A stretch of DNA of 64,000 bases from Chiridota heheva (taxonomy: Eukaryota > Echinodermata > Holothuroidea > Apodida > Chiridotidae): assembly GCA_020152595.1 (NCBI GenBank), contig JAIGNY010000327.1, positions 1-64,000 of the forward strand. The letters are read 5' to 3'. Of the stretch, positions 1 to 11,429 are shown piece by piece; position 1 is the stretch's first letter; the number at the start of each line of letters is the position of its first letter. A program made the position numbers and the translations under genes. Below the pieces are notes generated by a model, which saw only the letters and a list, made by a program, of their open reading frames with translations, was not told where the DNA came from and ran no database searches.

Positions 1-1050
1 ATTTTCTATTTTTAGGTTAAAATCAATCAAGGGCGAAGCCCTTGTAGAGGTCCATAGGGCGAGGCCCCAGAAGCTCTAAAGATTATGTGCATTTGATACC
101 CCAAATGGCTTTAAAAATGATGAAATAAAATTCAATGCATGGGAACACATGCATTTCCAACAGTTTATTTGATGAAAAGAATCATTATTTTAAAATCAAA
201 ATCAATTAGGAGCGAAACCCTGCTAGGGGGTTCAGGAGGAAGCCCCAGGAAGCTCTGAAGATTGCTTGATGTTGATGCCCGAAATGGCTTAAAATGATAC
301 ACAAATTTCAATGAAGTATATATAAGGTTACATAGATTTTTAACATTTCAAATGGAGTTGAAACAGTCCGGGAGCATGCCTAGTAATGGGAACATGTATA
401 TAACTCACGAGAATATCGAAGTCTGCAGCCATATTGTAAAGATATTACGATAGAATGTAATAGTTTCTAATTTATATACTTGAAATATTGAAAAACATTA
501 TGTTGAAAAACATTTAAATTTTCAAAATGTTTCGCGCCTAAAAACCTAGCTCTATTGTCTATTATTTCTAATATTTTGAAAACGGCGTGATAAACATATT
601 AAATAGGAATTAAAAAGTTTTAGTCATGACAGTAAGGAAGGTATTTTTATGAGTTTTAAGTTTCCCCGAGCAAAGATACTTCACTCAGACGTATTTCAAA
701 TTTGAAATATGTAACATTGCGGCTTTAACGTTAGGATAGCAAAGGATCATGGGAAATATCACAACATGGCGGCTTTCTTGTAGCAAAATATTCATATTTT
801 TATGAACATTTGTGTTTCTATTAATAGGCATGTTCCCGGCTGTGTAACAAGAATTCTTTTTAATCTTAAATTAAAATCAATCAGGGGTGAAGCCCTGGTA
901 TGGCCCAGGGGCGAAGCCCCAGAAGCTTTAAAGATTCCGTAAATTTGATTCCCTAAATGGCTTGAAATGATACAATTTACATTTTTTCATTTACAAAGAA
1001 GTTTACGTGAGGATCCATGCAGTTTCAACAGTTCATTTGATAAACAGCAT
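1..1050 (+). repeat. Interspersed repeat with GGGCGAAGCCC motif, three copies
   Basis: Three diverged copies of a unit of about 180 bp begin near 15, 196 and 866. Each opens with AAAATCAATCA, then a small palindromic GGGCGAAGCCC motif, then CCCAGAAGCTCTAAAGATT and AAATGGCTT.AAATGAT. Looser matches to the GCGAAGC core occur near 1380, 1990 and 59230-59480. No coding potential is visible. The class is unknown. Confidence 0.6.
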
Positions 1051-2925
1051 AAAAAAGAAGAAAACGTTTAATTTTAAAGCCCCTTTTAATTCTAGCACGT
1101 TTTAGAAGACAAAACTTAAAATTTACATGCTCAATTCGCTAAACAGCTCCTCGCTCAATTTGATTAATATTTTAAAGGATATTTAGCGTATAGAGAATGA
1201 GCTGCCTCAAGATATGATTGTGTGAAGGCAAATTGAGATTTCCATTTATTACTTACTACTTACTATTTACTATCTATCTGCAGTATTTACTATGAAAAAA
1301 AGATCTTAGCTCTTTGTTAAACATTTTACATAAGTGTCTTAACACGTTGTAGAATCTGAGCGCAGAGCGCGAAACCTTCGGTATCGGGACCAGGGGGCGA
1401 AGCTCCCTAAAACATCTGAAGTATTTTGATTTTACAACTTTACCTTTTGTTCGAAGGTTTCGACGTTTAGCCTGCTGTAGCCAACAAAATTAGAAAATCA
1501 GACGCTTGATATTAAAAAACATTTCATAAATCTATTTCCCGAAATTAATAAGAATCGATTTGTAGATGTATGAAACTAATGAGGCATGTTCCAAACTGAT
1601 ATATTCAACACTTATTTTAAATCAAAACATAATAACACATAAAAAACAAATTAATCGTTGATATCTTTTTTCTTCTTTTTGGAACTGCAGTCTGTTACAT
1701 AATTATTGCCTTCCCTATAGGCCTTATAATGGTGATGAGGGGGAGGGGGGGGGGGGGGGAATTGAAATACTTTTTAATTAGAAAACTGCATGCTCGATGC
1801 GAGTTAACATTCATAGTTTTTTGATACAGTAATAGGCATCAACTGATCAAAGTGTGATGAACGAAGCCAATTGATGCCGGATCCAAAGTAATCATAACAT
1901 TATCTAATATTATTATAACTTAATAACAAGATTGCAAATCACTGCACCAAATACAAAAGCCCGCTATACGAGGGCAGTTTACTTTGAGGTCCATAAGCGA
2001 AGCCCCAGAAAGTATGCAATGAAAACTTTAAAATTTGATGTTTTTGTTTGTGTTGGTAATTGCTGGGCGGATGTGATTAAATTTGATTTGATATTTTTTG
2101 ACATCTTGATCTCAACCCGTGTTGATTTGCCGACACGTCTGATAGATTTGCTGCAAACCGATTTAATGGGTGGGATGGGGTGTCACACCAGACACCCCCT
2201 CTACCTACGCCCTTAAATATACATCATTACAATAAACATATAACATATCTTTATTAAATGCCCTGTTGGCGCCTATCACCTATACGTAAGCCGATTACGA
2301 TCAATTTTATACTCAGGATGATACTCGTCAGTTCGATGTTTAAGATATCTCTTAATTTACTCTTAGTGACTTGACTTTTAAATTGCAGGTGTTATCCAAC
2401 TCTTGCATAAGGACTGGGGTTTAAAAATGGTTTTCGGAAAACAAACATTGTAATGTCTTAAAAAGCAAATAATAAAAATACCATAAGAGTCATTGGCTGA
2501 AAGTGCATCATACACTTCTGACAACTTTCATCTTGCAAAATAGCCTGAAATTTGACAATTTTATCCAAATTAATAGAACTTTTCAAACCGAGTTTAACCG
2601 AACGTGATTACTTCAGTATACTTCGACCAATCAACTACTGGGAGATGTTTCCCTTCGTTACCCAACCAACCGTGTACGTTTGTATGAGGAAATTTGTAAG
2701 CAATGCGCGCGCGTATAACCTTCATTTGAAAACATTTGTTTATACGCTTGGTCAGACCATTGAAATAGATATACTATATACTATGCAATGCAAGATTCCC
2801 CCAGTATATTTGATTAGACGAAAAGACTTCCCAGTAATATACCATTGGTCCATAATGAGCACGTGAATTTCGGCTGTTGAAATTGGTTTTCCGGAAATTG
2901 CCGACTGAAATTTGAAAAACAGGAC
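1051..2925. other. Non-coding stretch, no gene recognised
   Basis: AT-rich sequence with a G homopolymer near 1741-1759 and a possible GCGAAGC repeat fragment near 1986. The short open frames have no recognisable family or exon structure. Confidence 0.5.
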
Positions 2926-5468
2926 AAGCAGACAAGAGGACGATGATAAATGCAATTACTCTAGAGACAAAACTTTTGGGAGACTGATCATACCAAAGAG
3001 CTTCTGTGTAGAAGCTCTTTGATCATACAAAGCGAAAATGGTCCGAGATGTCATCAATGGTTATACCTGGCAGGCGCGTAGCCAGGATTTTTTTTAACGG
3101 GAGGGGCCTAGACCATCAGCCCTTGGTGAAGTTTGCCCTATTGTAACTGCGCTACGTACGCACCACTATGGGTTGGCGTGTAACGTATATGGAGGAAATT
3201 TTTGAAAAACGCCCCCTAGACTTGCAGGAACTGCCCCCCAAAATAGGAGAAAGTGACAATATTTTCTTCAATTTTAGTCAGTTTCCCCTGATGAAGGTTC
3301 CTTTACCCTCTCCAATGACGAAATGATCGATTTAAGTCCCCTTGTTTTAGCATTTTTCCTTAGAAATAAAAAACAAAACTCAATAACAAAGGAAGTGACT
3401 TGTACACCGGTTTATGTCTCTCAAAATTAGTGGATGGTAAGCATGGTATGCTAAAAATAAAAGTTTGCAATAACAATTTTCAATGAACAAAGAATAACAT
3501 AACATGCCAAATTATGCCCTCAAGGGGAATACAATTGTTACCCACAGCGCCCTCTGCTTATTCTAAAAGTCAAATTAAACACGTACAAAATGACCATAAA
3601 GAGAAAAAACATTGTTTTGTAAGAAATTTGAAAAGTAATAGGTATCTAAAGCCTATTGTTAGAACACATTGTGTGGTAACCTGTATGGTTCTTTGTACCA
3701 TTCAAATCATTTTTTTTTCTTTTAAATGAGCTTATTGTCAGCCATGGGGGAATCGTAAAGGTACTAAAATATTGTTTTTAAAACGGGATCTGAATATCCC
3801 ATATCGCCTGTGCATCCTCTATGTGATTTACTGAATGCACTTGACCACAGAGTGAGGACAGTGTACATGGACTGATGGACGGGACAAGTAAATACATAGA
3901 AAATACGTCCAAATTAGCATTGTGATTGTTTTGTGAGAAATCACAATTATTAAAGCCAATTAACAGAAAATCCTTTCTATAAAACATCAGGGTCGTTTTA
4001 ACGTAGGCCTACTAAGTGTGGGCCGCGACCCCCCCAGCGGCCGCACTAAAGTATTTTGACCCCTTAGTAAAGGTCCTTTTTATTACTATTACAAAGGCAC
4101 CAAAATTACTGTTTCTCCATAATTAGATTTTGGTCAATGTAAAGTTGTTCCCCTCCTCCCCCTTCCCGCTCAACATATTTTTGAGCCGATATCGTTTTTT
4201 GTTGCTTTTCTAAAACTTCTACATGAAAGAGATGGAAACTGGAAAGATCCTTTTGATAAATGGCCCCCACTTCAGATTTCTAAAAAGGCCCTGAATAAAT
4301 GCGTTCTTTATACAGAATATTCTTCCTGAGCGTGCGCCGGGTGCGCCCCTCTGGATCCGCGCCTGCAGGCCGTCAATAACTACTGGCTCTGGCCTCAAAT
4401 TTTTATAAGCGTCCGACGCCCTGAGGAACCAAATTTCACCCACATTGGGAAGGGGTAAGGAAAATACAAAAGATTGCATTGAAAATGCATGCTTTATCAT
4501 TGTAATACGAATTATTATTGTCGGCGAGTCGGAGTTGTCACTTAATGTACTCCCGCACAACTCTGCTGGAATTCACGGTACAATACACATCCGTTAATGT
4601 GATTGGTAGGCACAGTGAATGTGATTGGACACTTTCATTGAAGTTCTTCGAGCGTGCAGAAAGTTCACCAGTTTTGCACGTTATTGCATCTCTGAAGAGC
4701 GCATTTCTCTCATGAATAAGACATAAGTTCATATAATGATTAAAAATCTTACCTTCCTGTTGATTCCGATTGTGTAATTTGAAATTATTTTTGCTGCAGA
4801 GCGTAGTAGTGGTCCACTCACAGAGCACAGCATACGTTAGTAGGATATACGCGACGACTACACCAAAAGCCTACTGTCAGTCTGTATCACGTCATACATG
4901 TTCGTGAAGAAACGTATGCGTAATAGGTTTCGATGTTGTTAGTTTTTTATGTCCAGTCTCTATATAGTTCATTACTGGTGTTTAGATTAGATCTCGAGTT
5001 TGTTACTTGGGAAGAAGATTCCTTCTTTTAAAGGTATTTCCGTAGTGAGCGAAAACCTTTTTTTTTTTTTTTGTTTTTTTTTTTTTTTTTTTTTGCGAAG
5101 GGGGGGGGCTAGGCCCCAGGCCCCCTCTGGCTACGCGCTTGATACCTGGTACACAGGTTAAGGGTATACTTAAAATCACCCATTAGGATGCAATCCTTTG
5201 TTACTTAAAGGCTGTAAAACTGAAGTCAACAAATCAAGCAGACAAGAGGACGATGATAAATGCAATTACTCTAGAGACAAAACTTTTGGGAGACTGATCA
5301 TACCAAAGAGCTTCTGTGTAGAAGCTCTTTGATCATACAAAGCGAAAATGGTCCGAGATGTCATCAATGGTTATACCTGGTACACAGGTTAAGGGTATAC
5401 CTAAAATCACCCATTAGGATGCAATCCTTTGTTACTTAAAGGCTGTAAAACTGAAGTCAACAAATCAA
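2926..5468 (+). repeat. Tandem duplication of a ~230 bp unit, first copy interrupted
   Basis: The sequence at 2926-3070 recurs almost exactly at 5235-5380. The sequence at 5142-5238 recurs at 5374-5468. Removing 3071-5149 leaves two adjacent copies of one unit of about 230 bp. Each unit carries a hairpin (AGAGCTTCTGTGTAGAAGCTCT, near 2998 and 5308). The near-identity of the copies suggests a recent duplication. Confidence 0.8.
3071..5141. mobile_element. hAT-like non-autonomous DNA transposon, 2.07 kb
   Basis: The insertion starts CAGGCGCGTAGCCAG and ends CTGGCTACGCGCTTG, giving 15 bp terminal inverted repeats with one mismatch. It is flanked by the 8 bp direct repeat ATACCTGG (3063-3070 and 5142-5149). 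An 8 bp target-site duplication is typical of the hAT superfamily. The uninterrupted copy of the host repeat at about 5374 serves as the empty site. No transposase-like frame is visible inside. A second TE end (…CTCTGGATCCGCGCCTG, about 4350) lies internally, so the element may itself be nested or composite. Confidence 0.75.
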
Positions 5469-6079
5469 GAGTGTCATTAGCCAATCCCTTAGGATGATAA
5501 ATTAAGTTTTTGCTATATTTAAACATTTTAATTGTCATGAACAGGTTACATGCATCTCAAAACTTGTAATCTGCTTAATTAATAATGTATCCCATTTTCT
5601 GATACTTATTATGGGGTATTTTAGATTTGGTTATCAGCCGGTCCTTTTGGGCGCCCTCCTTTTCCACAATAACAAAACAATAATGTCCCACAACGCTCCA
5701 ATGTACTACAATAAATGGTACTTTGATATAATTTAGTGACAATACATAAATATATGACTATATAGTATACCTGTTTAATAGGATATACTGAATGTACATC
5801 ATATGATTCAGGTTTTTAAATTCCTATCTGGTATGGCGATGTCTTGACTTATTTCTTGGTGCAAGCGATCATGTTATGTTATCTTTTAAGCTCAACCTTT
5901 ATTCAGATTGTAATGTTGCGAATACCAATGAGAATAAATGATTGTACATCTTTTCCAAAGGAAATTTTGTTTCTTTTAATGCTCTCTTTCATGGCATTGA
6001 CTGGAGTCTTTGTTTTCACAATTCTGATTGCATTGATTCATGGAATATTTTTCTTAAATTCATAATGTCTCATATTGGA

Positions 6080-7516
6080 ACTTCGAAAATTCAAAATAAA
6101 ACATCTTGGGTGTATTAGACAGGCAAAGTAAGTTTGAAAAAGATCTTGTCAATAATGTTGGATTCGACTCTGAATCTTTGTGGAAATATATTCGAAGTAA
6201 ACTGAACACGAAAGATACTGCTGCAGATCTGAAAGATGGACATAAATTGTGTACATCCAACAGTGATAAAGTGTCAGTTCTTAAGAAGTAGCGGCTGCTG
6301 TTTTCACCAAGAAAAATCTTGATACATTACCAGTACTTGTTGATACATGTAGCTCTGATCATACTTTTCTCGATCTGGAAGTAACTGAAGATATGATTGC
6401 AGATAAGTTAAGTAAATTAAAAGAAGGGAAAGCCTGTGGTCCTGATAACATTTATCCATTACTCCTTAAAGCACTTGCGAGTAGTATTGCTAAGCCCCTG
6501 GCTAGCATTTTTAGAAAGTCTCTGGATGAGGGTGTTTTGCCGCAAAACTAGAAAAATGTGAATATTTGCCCAATCTTCAAAAAAGGTTGCAAAAGTGATC
6601 CAGGAAATTATCGACCTATTAGTTTGACATCGTGTGTTTGCACGCTATTTGAAAGTGTAATTGTTTAGGCACTAAACACTTCTCTTACATCATATAACAT
6701 TCTGAGTAATAAGCAATTCGGGTTTGGAGCCAGTCGTTCCTGTAACCTGCAACTACTTGATACTATTCCTTTTATTTCTTCTTTTCTCGATGAAGGAGGA
6801 TTTCATACTTGAACTTTAAGAAAGCTTACGATAATGTACCTCACAAGCGATTACTTCTCAAGCTTAACTCTATTGGAGTCAGGGGCAAGATACTTGCTTG
6901 GATTGAAAACTTTTTGATAAACAGAAAACAGAGTGTCCATTAACGGCGCACAATCAGATTGGAATCGTGTTATTAGTGGCGTACCCCAGGGTAGTGTACT
7001 TGGCCTAATTTTTTTCTTTTATGAGAACTGTCATGCCAGATTATTTGCTGATTAATACCAAATGCATGTTTAAAGTGTTCCAAAAATCTGTCTGCCCGAC
7101 TGCAAGCCATGATCTGTAGAAGGAAGGCAACAAGTTTACATGACTTACCTCAACCTTGTAAGAAATGTTTCAGCTAATCTTCATGTGACACGTGGTAACA
7201 GTTTGAAGTTGACCAAAAAGTTCTCACGATTGATTTTCGGGGTTTTAAATTTTCGCAAATAGTTGTTAATAAGTAGAATGGTTTACCTGAGTGAGTGTAT
7301 AGCTCCAATTCTTTCATAATAAATTTCAAAATCAACATTGATAAGTAATTATTTATTAACTCTGGGCGTCTTTGATTTTTTTTATGTATTATTCTTTTAT
7401 GGTGGTGGTGTGAGTTTGTACTTTTTTATGGGGTCAATAACCTTTCTTAGCCCGTCATTTCTTAAATCTTATGTCATGTTATATATTCGTTTAATGTCTT
7501 TATTTCAATAAAAAAG
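6080..7516 (+). mobile_element. Degenerate CR1/jockey-like LINE fragment
   Basis: The plus-strand translation, broken by many stops and frameshifts, shows reverse-transcriptase landmarks in order: FWKY-like pre-RT text near 6170, KEGKACGPDNIYP near 6420, NYRPISLTS near 6605, and SGVPQGSVLGL near 6975. The C-terminal block (FSQIVVN…NGLPE) is near 7245-7290. The 3' end shares a GGGCTAAGAAGG-type tail, in opposite orientation, with the copies at 13.1 kb and 56.6 kb. It ends in AATAAAAAAG just short of the fucosyltransferase stop. It is a dead copy. Confidence 0.8.
7499..7504 (-). terminator. Candidate poly(A) signal for the fucosyltransferase
   Basis: AATAAA on the minus strand lies about 25 bases past the fucosyltransferase stop at 7528. 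It overlaps the 3' end of the convergent LINE copy, which has its own plus-strand AATAAA at about 7507. Short spacing from the stop makes its use uncertain. Confidence 0.4.
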
Positions 7517-7527
7517 AAGCATACTTT

Positions 7528-8795
7528 CTATCCATACCGTTTTTTTTTGGCTATATAATCATTAACCCAATGTTGTTTTCCGCACGAAAGACAACTTCCT
7601 AGCCACGAAGAGCCATACAAGTCCAAGTTACTAACCAACCAGTGATTTTTCAGATTATATGGCTGGTGACTCTTTTCAAGGAATTTTGACACAAAGTGGC
7701 ACGCCGACTGTTTTGATGCAGGAATTTGTTGGATTGGTGTACCAATGGTCACAATACCTTTATTTCTCCAATGGAAGAATTGTTCATACTTATCACTGTC
7801 TTTATCAAGCTCTAGCAAATAATTAGCAAGATCCGTCATAGATTCAAAGTCATCGATATGAATAAAAGAATTTGGTGGTGCGAGTCTCTCGTAATCGGTT
7901 TTTCTTGCACCCAACACCACCGGAACAGCTTCGTACTTCGTGACTGCTTTCCAAAACTTTTCAGTAATGTATTCTCCGCAGCAGCTATTTTCTAGTGCCA
8001 AAATAAATTTGTACCTTCGAATTGTTTTAATTTCATCTGTTTTTTTCCACGGTAGGCTTCTATTTCCGCATTTCCCATACATATGTACCGGCAAATGCTT
8101 TGATAAATCGTATGCAAATTCTGTTCTTTTCCAACGAAGCGTCTTACATCGGCTTGATATCCAAGCAATTATCTCCGTCTTGTGTGGATTGGCCCGATTG
8201 TGTACTCTCGCAGTACTCACTTTGTATGGACTGAAATATCCGTCAGGAACAACTATGTCGGCCAGAGAATGAAAACTCATCGTTAAGTTGTACGAATTAT
8301 TACGATATTGTAACGGCGGAATTAGATGGTCGAAAGTTGACTGGCTTTCCATGGTAGACATAATCCATATCTGATCAGTCAATCTGTTTACGTATAGATC
8401 CTTCCAGTTCACATGTCTTCCTCCGTAAACACTATAACTTTATCTTCTTTTGTTATGTTTTGTTTTTCATAGAAATTAACGGTTACCTTCTCTCTTTGGC
8501 AATCATATGCTATCGGGAAAGTGTATGCGGATTTCCATGATGGTCTAGGCTTATATATAAGAACTTGAAGCACACTTGTGTCAGTTGAGCTGAAATAGTT
8601 AGGACTGTCCGTTTTGTTTCCGACAAGTTGTTGATTATATGTTTCTCTGGAGAAAATCGCCTTGATTTTATGATCGATGTCCTTAAACTGATAGTCATTA
8701 ACAACCAAAGTAGAAAGGTAAAACAACGAAAGTGATGCAATCAACAGAATATATATGGATAATAACGAGAAAGTTGTGAACGGCGTTGAGAACAT
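7528..8795 (-). CDS. Alpha-(1,3)-fucosyltransferase-like protein (GT10), frameshifted
   Basis: GT10 enzymes are Golgi type II membrane proteins that move fucose from GDP-fucose to N-acetylglucosamine or glucose on glycans. Here the first frame (8795 to 8409, 128 residues) has a short cytoplasmic tail and a membrane anchor at about residues 9-31. The second frame (open at 8412, ends 7528, 294 residues) holds the catalytic part: QIWIMSTMES, NLTMSFHSLADI, IIAWISSRC, the donor-binding signature LALENSCCGEYITEKFW, then EAVPVVLG, APPNSFIHIDDF, and C-terminal cysteines (SCLSC). Combined length of about 422 residues fits the family, and no intron is needed, as in many invertebrate GT10 genes. The frames meet at ATGTGA, so a shift of one or two bases must lie within 8409-8436. 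This is either a recent pseudogene or an assembly error, since both halves are otherwise conserved. N-glycosylation sequons are present (NKT, NIT, NNS, NLT, NRS). The acceptor cannot be predicted. Confidence 0.88.
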
Positions 8796-9819
8796 TTTTG
8801 TTGTATCTTACGATTTCTTTTATCGGTCTATATGCATAAGATTAGCTTGTTGTTTTCTTCTTTTATTTTCACGAAAACGACTTCGATTTGATCAAACCTG
8901 AAATATCAAAATATAATCTTTTCTCCATCTTGTGGTCCTTCCAATGCTAAATCAAATTTTCACTCCTGACCTGAAGAGTATTTTACACATTGGAATAAAT
9001 ATGCAAAGCAGAGGCGAAATGAATAGAAAAGGGAAATAGGAACTCTGTCTGTCTGTGGTATAAAGTACAGGTATATTTTGCGGTTGCTGGTATACACAAG
9101 GTTACTTCTATGTTTCAAAATGTCACATTCCTTTCATGCGGGTTGAAATATCCTCAGAATTGTTGAACTATCTCCTTCGGATCTTCACTAATACACTAAG
9201 CTTTTAAAAGCCAAAAAACAATAATGACTACAGACACGTCAAAAGTTTGGCGCTTTGATGAAGAACTCCTGGAACACTAACGATCAAAGTTAAAGTCACC
9301 GAAATAGAAAGGTATAACAAAATTCTACATCCTTATTAGCAAAAATACTCGTGAATTGCGTGACACAGTCTTAAAGACACTCATTGTGATGTTTAGACAG
9401 CAAGATGACTGGACGTAATCGCCTGACAATGCCTGTTGCGTCATAACCTTGTGTATTTTTGGCCATTGTACAGATCCAGCCTTCTTCAAGTGTGCTCGAT
9501 CGTTCATGCGTAATCGTAAAAATGAGCAATTGATACATAGTATTCATGAAACGTTATAAACATTCGACACAACTTCTTTGGTGTTTAAACTTGAATGCCC
9601 TTGATGTGGAGTTTTTTTTTTATTGTGGGTAGCCTCATTGTACCTGTGAATGTAGTTCCTAGGTCTTACTCACCAGTGTGTACGCCGCTTAGCCTAACCG
9701 GTTTAAGACCAGGTTGACAGGAACTGAGTGCGTCTAAGTACTTCAGCGGCATTAAATATCAACATAAAGTCAAAGTACTTTCTTTGGTGCTGTAATCAGC
9801 TCAGTTTGTAATAGCGTCT
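8796..9819. other. 5' flank of the fucosyltransferase, no further gene seen
   Basis: The region upstream of the fucosyltransferase start (ACAACAAAAATG context on the minus strand). No coding exon or recognisable promoter element could be supported. Confidence 0.4.
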
Positions 9820-10860
9820 ATTCCTTGTGTTGTAAGGAAAATTCTCGATAATTGAAGCAACTTTCCCTAAAATTAAAGAAAACTATACGAAAATTCCCAA
9901 AAATTGAAGTAAAATTTTTACGAAAATGAAACAAATTTCCAGAAAATTGAAGTAAATTTCACGAAAATTTAAGATTTTCTGAAGAAAAGATGCCATGGAA
10001 ATGAGGGAAATTTGACAAAAATTGAAGAAAAGTTCCCGAAATTGAAGATTTCCTGAAGAAAAGATGCCATGGAATCCGACTCTTCAAAAGGGAGGGGGGG
10101 AGGAGGTGGGAAAATGGTACTTGGCACCCAATAAAAAATACTGGGAGAGATTTTATCTTTTTCCATAATTTGCTTCCTCTAAATACAAAAGATTTCTTAT
10201 ATATGTTTTACAAGATGGAAGTCTGAGCAATACCAGATAGCACAATTATGTTTGACCAACGTTGGCAAATGGTTGTATTTCACGTGTACGCTGTCGCAAG
10301 CCCCAAACGTGGCACCAAGCTATCGTTGTAAACGTTTTAAACATTTCGATTCAGCTGTTTGGTCGACACGGCAAACCGAGGGTCGATTGCTCAGAATTCC
10401 ATCTTGTAAAACTGACATATATAAGAAATCTTTTGTATTTAGAGGAACAAATTATGGAACAAAGGCCAAGGCTCCTCCAATAATTGTATTGGTTAAGGGA
10501 AAAGGGGGAACGGGGTGAGTAAGTACCATTTTGGAAATTTCCTTCATTTTTGGAAAAATTCCTTCATTTTCATGATTTTTTTTTTCAATTTTCGGGAAAG
10601 TTTTATCAATTTACGGGGAAATGTTGCTTAAATTTCCAATTTTCGGAAAATTTTCTTCATTTTCGTGAACTTTGCTTAAATTTCATAAAATTTTCTTCAT
10701 TTTCAGGAAATTTTCGTAAAATCTACTTCAATTTATGGAAATTTTCTTCCTTTTCGGGAATTTTTTCTTCTCCAACTTTTGGAAAAGTTTCATCAATTTT
10801 CGGGAAATGTTGCTAAAATTTCCAATTATTTTACGACCCCCTCCTCCCATTTTTACAAAT
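9820..10860. mobile_element. Foldback (long inverted repeat) element with GAAAATTGAAG subrepeats
   Basis: The left arm (about 9830-10230) is built of diverged short units like GAAAATTGAAGTAAATTT. The right arm (about 10385-10860) holds their reverse complement (ATTTTCTTCATTTTC). The inner arm ends match well: ATACAAAAGATTTCTTATAT near 10177 is mirrored by ATATAAGAAATCTTTTGTAT near 10422. The central loop of about 150 bp is unique. The short open frames here follow from the repeat and are not genes. Confidence 0.7.
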
Positions 10861-10948
10861 AGTTTCACGGTGATAAGAGACTCATACTTTTTTGTTGGGA
10901 CAAAAATAAAATGCGGCCCTAATGTCAAATATCTAACGCGACACTGTC

Positions 10949-11146
10949 TTACCACAGTCTTACTTCGGGCGGGTAAATAGGGTATTGAGCAAGCGTTGGT
11001 TTATCAGCCATATCTCCAGTCAGTTCTTCAAATCCGAGTCCAGTGTCTAAGAAAATTGTTTCTGGATAAATCAGTCGTCGCCTCCCTCTTGCTGGGCATG
11101 GTAGCCTCCAGAATAGGACGCTAGATGTTAACTGGTTCAAGTCCAT
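10949..11146 (-). pseudogene. Possible LINE or transposon C-terminal fragment
   Basis: A minus-strand frame of 65 residues contains RGRRRLIYPETIFLDTGL, followed by EELTGDMADK. The layout RGR…Y..t...DTGL..EL…M.D resembles the extreme C-terminus seen in some LINE-encoded proteins. It lies just beyond the RTE-type LINE on the same strand. Family assignment is tentative. Confidence 0.3.
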
Positions 11147-11284
11147 ATAAGTTTAAGGTGTGATAATGTGAACAACCACCCGACAATTCATGTTGCCATG
11201 GCGATGAAAACTTGGCGACCAAAAAATTGAAAAAAATGATTTTATTTGCAAGATAAATAACACTTTATGTCAAACTTGGCAACC

Positions 11285-11392
11285 AAAATAAAAGTTTGTT
11301 TGAGTAAGAAATGAACTGAAAATATTAATTAGCCAATATAAATAAAAGCTTGTTTGAGTAAGAAATGAATTAAAAATATTAATTAGCCAACT
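11285..11392. repeat. Short tandem duplication, ~55 bp unit, two copies
   Basis: AAAGTTTGTTTGAGTAAGAA…AATATTAATTAGCCAA is present twice in direct succession. A third diverged match lies near 13785-13832. Confidence 0.6.
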
Positions 11393-11429
11393 TATTACAT
11401 GATTTTCATTAAGCAGTTCATTTGAAATA

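Noticed and set aside
10252-10518. 88-codon frame with KGKGGTG ending
   Set aside because: Lies across the loop and arm of a foldback element; P-loop-like ending is coincidental, with no flanking domain.
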